Positions 62,765 through 64,000 of a stretch of 64,000 nucleotides of DNA are shown here, piece after piece (within the stretch, counting starts at the first letter, position 1; each line of letters starts with the position of its first letter). The stretch spans positions 4,278,001 to 4,342,000 of the forward strand of contig NZ_AP019860.1 of assembly GCF_009002475.1 (NCBI RefSeq), in the 5' to 3' direction. This DNA comes from Candidatus Uabimicrobium amorphum. Its GTDB lineage: Bacteria > Planctomycetota > Uabimicrobiia > Uabimicrobiales > Uabimicrobiaceae. The notes beneath the pieces were generated by a model. The model saw nothing but the letters and a program-made list of their open reading frames with translations, made no database searches and was not told the origin of the DNA. Position numbers and translations under genes: made by a program.

Positions 62765-64000
62765 TTACTGATTTCCTGGAGAAGAGCTATTGTCGTTATC
62801 TGGTAATAAGTCTTGTGGACGTACACGTCGTGTATAGCCCCATCCAAAGCGATTTAAGGTTGGTGTCTTACTTAGCGACTCTTCTGGTGTTAGATGTTGT
62901 ATTGTGCTTCCCCATGTAGATTTTTCCTGTAAGTTGTTCACCGCGGTTGCGGATAAAAACTCTCCTGTTTTTAAGTGTCGCAGTACAATAAAAAACGGCT
63001 TGTCTATGGTTATATTAATCGACTCATTGGATTTGTTTTTTAAATAGGGAGATTTGATTTTTGCGAGGTCTAGCTCTTCGTCTTCGTAATCGACATTAGT
63101 ACCAGCATCAAAAGCCTCGATCATTGTGTTATCCGGGGCTGACAATTTTGTATGCACTGCGGAAAATTCGCAACCTTGTTGATCTATTTGTAACATACTG
63201 ATTGCGTTTTTGTTGACGTTGATGGGCAGATTGAAATACATGCGAAATGCCGGAAGTTCTATTTCGCAATTGCGCTTCTTTAATTTTTGTACTGCCTCAT
63301 TCATTTGCGGAAATTGCATGTTGGCCAATAGTTGTGCCAGAGTTGTCTTTGGAACAAATAGATATACGCTAAAATCTTTAATCTCTAGCGGAAGATATAT
63401 GAGTTGCAGTTCATCATTTTCATGAGAATAACATTTTCCCGAAATTTTTATTGCGGTAATTGGTGTACCTTGGAACATAATATTAGAGAGTTGTGGTTGT
63501 TGTTTTTGTTTCCAATTTGCACTGAAATAAACCGCTTTGTCAATTTCCAACTGTAATTCACTACTCACACTCAATCTGTCATTTGTAACTTGCGCGATTG
63601 TTTGTGTTGTCGCTTGGCCATTGTCATCGCATGAAAGCAAGAACGGTGAAATCATTGCATTGCTGTGACGATTTGCGACTTGGCGAAACGTGGATAAAGC
63701 TGTATTGGCATGTATATCTTCTAATTCTGGCGGTGTTGGTTGTTTGGCAATATCCATATAGTCACTTGCTTTATTGAATGAATTGACAACAAAGCGTGGG
63801 TATTGTCCACTGGAAACGAATTCATTCTCTTTTTCGACTTTGGGTGTTCCTCCAAGGTCGGGGAGTCCTATACCTGAATCACCTGTTGACTGCCCAGGAG
63901 TATTTCCGGGAGTATTTTGTGGATTGCGGAAAGCAGGGTCTTTTAAAATTTCGCATTGAGTAAGGAAAAGCATACTCAAAATAAATAGATGAAATATTTT
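62765..64000 (-). CDS. Serpin-like lipoprotein, 5' end outside window
   Basis: The frame is open to the window edge; the last visible upstream codons (KIFHLFILSMLFLTQC) are a lipoprotein signal with lipobox LTQC, so only the first one or few codons are missing. A Pro/Gly/Thr-rich linker follows. The rest has serpin features: AVYFSANWK, YLPLEIKDFSVYLFVPK, CEIELPAFRMYF, the hinge-like IEAFDAGTNVDYEDEE, and the C-terminal serpin signature DKPFFIVLRHLKTGEFLSATAVNN. The hinge is acidic rather than the small residues needed for loop insertion, so it may not inhibit proteases in the classical way. Serpins inhibit serine or cysteine proteases. The tail of about 50 residues is extra. Confidence 0.82.
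   Translation of the reverse strand, partial: KIFHLFILSMLFLTQCEILKDPAFRNPQNTPGNTPGQSTGDSGIGLPDLGGTPKVEKENEFVSSGQYPRFVVNSFNKASDYMDIAKQPTPPELEDIHANTALSTFRQVANRHSNAMISPFLLSCDDNGQATTQTIAQVTNDRLSVSSELQLEIDKAVYFSANWKQKQQPQLSNIMFQGTPITAIKISGKCYSHENDELQLIYLPLEIKDFSVYLFVPKTTLAQLLANMQFPQMNEAVQKLKKRNCEIELPAFRMYFNLPINVNKNAISMLQIDQQGCEFSAVHTKLSAPDNTMIEAFDAGTNVDYEDEELDLAKIKSPYLKNKSNESINITIDKPFFIVLRHLKTGEFLSATAVNNLQEKSTWGSTIQHLTPEESLSKTPTLNRFGWGYTRRVRPQDLLPDNDNSSSPGNQ

Noticed and set aside
62590..62919. Plus-strand open frame with a hydrophobic start after the CPBP protease gene
   Set aside because: It runs across the terminator hairpin and the 3' end of the serpin-like gene on the other strand and lacks a ribosome site.

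Overview
The window looks like part of a Planctomycetes-type chromosome with AT-rich DNA. It carries six eukaryotic-like (Hanks/PknB-type) Ser/Thr kinases plus one pseudokinase in 64 kb. Most of the kinases are single-pass membrane proteins fused to PQQ-propeller, TPR, WD40, LRR or FHA sensory domains. There are also stand-alone LRR and HEAT proteins, a serpin-like lipoprotein, and an exosortase/exopolysaccharide locus. Kinase density, domain mix and base composition recall the phagocytic planctomycete lineage 'Candidatus Uabimicrobium'; this is an inference from gene content, with no marker gene to prove it.

Layout. 1-8 kb: three large receptor-like kinases; the first is cut by the window edge and appears to carry the end of a second kinase domain. 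8-20 kb: a secreted protein, a repeat-rich non-coding stretch (8972-9609), a membrane protein, queG downstream of a pseudokinase, valS, aroA, rsgA, and an alanine/sodium symporter with an odd repetitive N-terminal extension. 20-33 kb: a TPR-kinase-WD40 giant followed by a UbiB-family gene, a DUF4139 protein, and a tightly packed operon (kinase, SGNH hydrolase, GH13 amylase, LRR protein) with TAATG stop/start overlaps. 33-38 kb: a decayed sialidase gene, a His-rich lipoprotein, and a GH31 glucosidase with small neighbours. 38-41 kb: a GAF-AAA+-Fis regulator without the sigma-54 contact motif, followed 1 nt later by a kinase-FHA gene. 41-51 kb: a decayed cupin gene, small membrane and phosphotransferase genes, HEAT/LRR proteins, and a lipoprotein gene with an in-frame UGA directly after a Cys. 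51-60 kb: an eight-gene exosortase-type exopolysaccharide locus, all on the minus strand, with ATGA overlaps. 60-64 kb: a BCCT transporter, a CPBP membrane protease, and a serpin-like lipoprotein cut by the window end.

The standout observation is at 50402-51163. An otherwise intact thioredoxin-like lipoprotein reading frame contains one UGA, right after a Cys where a thioredoxin active site would lie. A perfect 6-bp hairpin with a GUG loop starts 19 nt downstream. This suggests a selenoprotein (Cys-Sec pair), with a simple nonsense mutation as the rival explanation. Two other genes (sialidase-like 32656-33003, cupin 41038-41281) have lost their middles while keeping recognisable N- and C-termini. 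Several families of short palindromic repeats recur between genes.

How the genes work together: membrane kinases probably sense the cell envelope or exterior through their C-terminal repeat domains. The kinase/SGNH/GH13/LRR operon and the GH31 gene point to alpha-glucan use. The exosortase locus builds a surface polysaccharide and sorts exported proteins whose substrates are not in this window.
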